This document shows positions 60,476 through 64,000 of a stretch of 64,000 bases of DNA, one piece after another. The position numbers were made by a program, and so were the translations under genes. The notes beneath the pieces were generated by a model. The model ran no database searches, was not told where the DNA came from, and worked only from the letters and a program-made list of their open reading frames with translations. Position 1 is the stretch's first letter. Each line of letters opens with the position of its first letter. The DNA is from Hoeflea prorocentri. Its GTDB lineage: Bacteria; Pseudomonadota; Alphaproteobacteria; Rhizobiales; Rhizobiaceae. The stretch is from positions 248,001 through 312,000 of the forward strand of contig NZ_JAPJZI010000001.1 of assembly GCF_027944115.1 (NCBI RefSeq), in the 5' to 3' direction.

Positions 60476-63400
60476 GTGTCTACAAAGAAGCGGTATGGTT
60501 CCGGGATTCGTCCCGGCTATTTGGCGCAATCGCTAATTGGGGTGAGCGTTGCAACGGCATTGATGCAGGGACGACCCGCCGGTGCGGGCGATGTTCCAGA
60601 AAATCCGGTTGTGACCGTCGGTGATGTCGCTATTTCCAGGCAGGCGAACGAGCTGACAATCACCCAGTCCTCGCGGCGTGGTATTATCGAGTGGGGCAGC
60701 TTTTCGATCGGGTCCGGCGTCGAGGTGTCGTTTGACAACGGCAGTGGTGCAACGCTCAACCGGGTCACCGGTTCCAGCATCTCCGCGATCCGAGGCAGGC
60801 TGACCGCGACCGGAGACCTCTTCCTGATCAACAGGAACGGCCTTGTTGTCGGCGCCAATGGCGTGATCGAGACGGGCGGCCGTTTCGTTGCCTCGACACT
60901 CGATATCGACAATCCCGATTTTCTTGATGCAGGCGACAACACATTTGCCGGCGACGGCGATGCTTCGGTGGTCAATCTCGGACGTATCGGCTCGCTGGGC
61001 GGCGACGTGGCGTTGATAGCGCATACCGTTGTCAACGCAGGAGCTATCAGCGCGCCGGGCGGCACGGTCGGCCTCGTCGCAGGGCGCGAAGTCCTGATGC
61101 GGGACGCTGCACTTGATAACGGTCTGTTCTCAGTCAAGCTTGGCGATGCCGATTCGTCGGTGAGCGAACAGGGCATGATCGCAGCCGCTGCTGCCGAACT
61201 GCGGGCAAATGGCGGCAATGTCTACGCTTTAGCAGGCAATACCGGAGGCACGATCAGCGCCAGCGGCGTTTCCTCGTCAGGCGGACGTATTTTCCTGACA
61301 GCGGGCAAGGGTGGCACGGTTAGGGTGACGAAGACCGTGAAAGCCACACGCGGGAACAATGGCGGATCCGTGTTCCTCAATGCCGACATCGTTTCGATTG
61401 CCGGCTTGCTCGATGCCAGCGGTGACGCCGGTTATGGCGGCTCCATCGATATCGGTGCAGACGACACGATCTCGCTTGCCGGCGCGAGGCTGGATGCCAG
61501 CGGTGTGTTTTCAGGCGGTGCCGTTCGTGTAGGTGGTGAACTTCGCGGTGGTCACGACATTGTTGAAGACGAGATCGACAATGCCCAAAGAGTGCTTGTG
61601 GATGCGGGCACGGTGATCGACACCAGTGCATCCGGCGGAGAGGGCGGCCTGGCCATCCTGTGGTCCGAAGCCGAGACTATATTCGCGGGGTCCATCGTGG
61701 GCGGCGGCGGCAAGGGCGGTTTTGCCGAAGTGTCCTCGCGCGGTCACCTGGCATTCACTGGAACTGTCGACACGGGCGGCGGCATGTTGCTGCTTGATCC
61801 GGAAAATATCGAGATTGGTGACAGCAGCACCTATGCCGGCTATTCGCTCATCACGCCAGCCGGATTGACGGCGGCGCTGGCGAGCAATGATGTCGTCGTG
61901 TCCACAGCGAACAACAGTGGCGGCGAGGGCCATATCGTCGTGACGTCCGGTGTTGTGTATGCAAGCGCCTATGACCTGACGCTTCTTGCGCATGGCGATA
62001 TCACGCTGCTGAATTCGATCCAGAACTTCTATGACCCCAATCCCGCTGGTGATGGATTGACCTTCATTGACGGCGGAGATGTCAATCTCATCGCCGGCTG
62101 GGACGGCGCGAGCGGCTTTGCCGCTACGGGCGGCATGGAAACCGGTATGTTCAACTGGGGGTCGTTCGACATGTCGATTACCGGCGCCGCATTCGGTAAC
62201 AGCTATGATGGTGGCCCGAGTTTCGGCTCGGTTGTTATCGGTGGTGGTGTACAAACGGTCGGTGTTACGGCCGGGTCACGATCGGGTGCAACAAATGTAT
62301 ATGGTTACGATGTTTCGCTGAGGGCAAACACCGGCGGCAACTACAGAAGCGCGCAGATCGGCTACCGGATCCGAAATGCATTTGCCACCCATTATGTGAC
62401 CGGCGACGTTTCTGTTTCCGCCGTGAACGACATCACCGCGACCGGCGGGCCCGGCTCTCAGTACAACTTCGCGCAGATTGGTCATGTGGGGTCGGACACG
62501 TGGGTGAACAACACCGCCAAAAAGAGGGTTGAAGCCACTGTTCACCAGGCTGACGTGACCGTTGTTGCCGGTAACGATCTGTCGTTAACGGGTGGCAGAG
62601 TATTCAGCTACGCGCAAATCGGTAATGGCGGATATGCGGCCCGCGGCAACCATTCGGGCAATGTGGCGGTGACTGTCGGCGGAGACCTTTCCCTGAGCGG
62701 TGGCCTGGCTCATACATCCTTCACCCAGATTGGCCATGGTGGCCGTCGTTCGATCGGCAACCATGCGGGCACGATCATGGTTGATGTGGGTGGAAACCTG
62801 TCGCTTGCCGGGGGCAGGCCGCAAGCTCCCGCTCAAATCGGACATGGCGGCTATCAAGCTAGCGGAGACCGGTCCGGAGATATCACGGTTGATGTCGACG
62901 GCGATCTGTCTTTGAGGGGTGGTGCTTATGCCGATACCTATACGCAGATCGGTCATGGGGATGTAGCGTTGAGTTCCGCCGGCGACCGATCCGGTGCAAT
63001 AGCGGTCACCGCTCTCGGAGAAGCCAGCATAGAGGACGGTTTAGGTTCGAATGCCAAAGCGCGCATCGGTCATGTGAGTGCGTTGGGCACTATATCCGGC
63101 GCCGCCCTGTGGTTGGAAGCTGCGGCGCTGGACGCCGACAGTTTCGCCACGGTCGGCTCCGGTGGAAGCGGCACCATTGCGTCGGGATTGCTCCCCACCA
63201 TGCTGGCGGGCGGCGATGCGACGATCCTGCTAACGGATAGCGGTGCGACATTTGACGGTGTGCATGCGATCAATTCGGGTAATCTGCTGGTTGTGCGCGC
63301 GGCAAACGATTTGACATTTTCCTCCGGATCGAGCCTGTCCAATACCGGTGGCGGCGACATTGTTCTGGCCGCGGGTCAGAATTTTCACAATGACGGCGGT

Positions 63401-64000
63401 TCAATGACGCCAATCTCGACGACAGGCGGACGCTGGCTTGTCTATTCGACCCGGCCGGATTCAAACAACAATGACACGCAGATAACCAACTACGATTTCG
63501 CCGCCTTTGGTGCCAACTTCAACGCGGCATACCCGAGCCCGGCAAGCTATACCGGCAGCGGACTGATTTATTCCGTGTCACCGTCGCTTACGATCCTGGC
63601 CAATGACCAGTCGTTTGCCTATGGCGGCAGCTACGATGCCAGCAGCTGGTCCGTGGCGGCGACCATCGGGGGCATTCCGGTGCCCGATGCATCGGACTAC
63701 GAGACGCTGGTTACCTTTGCAGGGGGCGTTACGGTGGGCGACACCCTTTCTTCCGGTGCCTACAGCGCTGACGGTTTCGTAAACGTCGGAACATACGCCA
63801 ACGCCCTTGCCGTCAATGGTGTGGCGTCGCTCAGCGGAGTGAGTGGCTGGTCGCTTGCAACGCAGACCGGAACACTCGCCGTCAATCAGGCGCCCATCGC
63901 GGTTGCACTTTCGGATCGCTCAAAAACATATGATGGCGCGGTATATGGCGCAGGTTTCGGCCCTTCCTATTCCGGGTGGGTCGGAACGGACACGGCGGCG
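60476..64000 (+). CDS. Filamentous-haemagglutinin-type exoprotein (TpsA), incomplete at 3' end
   Basis: An open frame of 1175 codons starts at GTG 60476 and still runs at the window end. The signal-like N-terminus MSTKKRYGSGIRPGYLAQSL leads to the haemagglutination-activity (TPS) domain: TITQSSRRGIIEWGSFSIGS, LFLINRNGLVVGANGVIETG, FVASTLDI and AHTVVNAGAISAPGG. A beta-helical body follows, containing LLLDPENIEI. Between about 62550 and 63070 there are four or five repeats of GGxLSLxGG and QIGHGG. The end contains MBG-like segments (ALSDRSKTYDG). Such proteins are exported by a TpsB partner and act in adhesion or contact-dependent competition. No TpsB gene is in the window. The start is a guess, since no clear ribosome-binding site precedes it. 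Confidence 0.85.
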   Translation, partial: MSTKKRYGSGIRPGYLAQSLIGVSVATALMQGRPAGAGDVPENPVVTVGDVAISRQANELTITQSSRRGIIEWGSFSIGSGVEVSFDNGSGATLNRVTGSSISAIRGRLTATGDLFLINRNGLVVGANGVIETGGRFVASTLDIDNPDFLDAGDNTFAGDGDASVVNLGRIGSLGGDVALIAHTVVNAGAISAPGGTVGLVAGREVLMRDAALDNGLFSVKLGDADSSVSEQGMIAAAAAELRANGGNVYALAGNTGGTISASGVSSSGGRIFLTAGKGGTVRVTKTVKATRGNNGGSVFLNADIVSIAGLLDASGDAGYGGSIDIGADDTISLAGARLDASGVFSGGAVRVGGELRGGHDIVEDEIDNAQRVLVDAGTVIDTSASGGEGGLAILWSEAETIFAGSIVGGGGKGGFAEVSSRGHLAFTGTVDTGGGMLLLDPENIEIGDSSTYAGYSLITPAGLTAALASNDVVVSTANNSGGEGHIVVTSGVVYASAYDLTLLAHGDITLLNSIQNFYDPNPAGDGLTFIDGGDVNLIAGWDGASGFAATGGMETGMFNWGSFDMSITGAAFGNSYDGGPSFGSVVIGGGVQTVGVTAGSRSGATNVYGYDVSLRANTGGNYRSAQIGYRIRNAFATHYVTGDVSVSAVNDITATGGPGSQYNFAQIGHVGSDTWVNNTAKKRVEATVHQADVTVVAGNDLSLTGGRVFSYAQIGNGGYAARGNHSGNVAVTVGGDLSLSGGLAHTSFTQIGHGGRRSIGNHAGTIMVDVGGNLSLAGGRPQAPAQIGHGGYQASGDRSGDITVDVDGDLSLRGGAYADTYTQIGHGDVALSSAGDRSGAIAVTALGEASIEDGLGSNAKARIGHVSALGTISGAALWLEAAALDADSFATVGSGGSGTIASGLLPTMLAGGDATILLTDSGATFDGVHAINSGNLLVVRAANDLTFSSGSSLSNTGGGDIVLAAGQNFHNDGGSMTPISTTGGRWLVYSTRPDSNNNDTQITNYDFAAFGANFNAAYPSPASYTGSGLIYSVSPSLTILANDQSFAYGGSYDASSWSVAATIGGIPVPDASDYETLVTFAGGVTVGDTLSSGAYSADGFVNVGTYANALAVNGVASLSGVSGWSLATQTGTLAVNQAPIAVALSDRSKTYDGAVYGAGFGPSYSGWVGTDTAA
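62550..63070 (+). repeat. Repeats of about 37 residues inside the exoprotein gene
   Basis: Four to five units carry a beta-strand pair with VxVxGDLSLxGG followed by QIGHGG or QIGNGG, spaced by about 105-120 bases. They look like coils of a beta-helix rather than recent duplications, since the DNA differs between units. Confidence 0.6.

Noticed and set aside
60517-61218. 233-codon minus-strand frame at the start of the exoprotein gene
   Set aside because: The opposite strand encodes an uninterrupted haemagglutination-type domain with clear motifs. The minus frame is Ser/Pro/Thr-rich and unrelated to any family.

Overview
The window looks like an accessory region of an alphaproteobacterial chromosome or large plasmid, most likely Hyphomicrobiales (Rhizobiales). 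This is inferred from moderately high G+C, the density of solute-binding-protein transporters (peptide ABC, TRAP, TctABC), the style of the serine recombinase and the type I secreted RTX protein. No rRNA operon or core housekeeping operon is visible. Transport and catabolic genes are interleaved with recombination scars, gene remnants and very large surface or secreted proteins.

Region 1 (175-15664) is a divergent catabolic locus. On the minus strand are an aldehyde dehydrogenase, an FAD-dependent amine/amino-acid oxidase, a small cupin, an M20 deacylase and an XRE-cupin regulator. On the plus strand is a long operon of two peptide-type ABC permeases, two ATPases, a GNAT acetyltransferase, HyuA and HyuB (hydantoinase/oxoprolinase) and the periplasmic binding protein, closed by a strong hairpin. 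Together they suggest import, ring opening, deacylation and oxidation of a cyclic amide or acylated amino compound. Two copies of CAATATARTGAAT lie in the divergent promoter region.

Region 2 (15856-21063) is a recombination-rich patch. It holds abutting IHF-like and GNAT remnants, a large serine recombinase with a small partner ORF, a hypothetical Tat-signal protein, a small XRE protein and a PH-SHOCT protein. It ends at a 44-bp palindrome derived from the end of the IS3 element found at 31.5 kb.

Region 3 (21057-42106) contains two paralogous catabolic modules. Module A: IclR, SDR, a broken cyclase, a two-repeat protein of unknown function, a ThDP enzyme, a TRAP transporter (preceded by a fused scar of a second one), a zinc alcohol dehydrogenase, a nonsense-mutated SGNH hydrolase and a truncated ALDH cut by the IS3 element. 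Module B: IclR, TctA-TctB-TctC, two SDRs, a second ThDP enzyme and a GabD-like ALDH. Variants of the 15-bp palindrome TTCCGTTTAACGGAA lie in promoter regions of both modules, suggesting one IclR-controlled regulon. The substrate cannot be read from the sequence.

Region 4 (42255-55647) is a type I secretion locus: a small AT-rich membrane protein, a 2710-residue RTX protein with three families of internal tandem repeats, its ABC exporter and its membrane fusion protein. A direct repeat of about 600 bp, carrying the 3' end of the fusion-protein gene, flanks it. The 3' half of a tRNA-Met gene just beyond it may mark an island boundary.

Region 5 (55857-60099) is a LacI-controlled sugar-acid locus (SDR, IdnD-like dehydrogenase, MetE-like protein, LacI regulator) with two matching operators. 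Region 6 (60476 to the end) is a giant filamentous-haemagglutinin-type exoprotein gene that is still open at base 64000.
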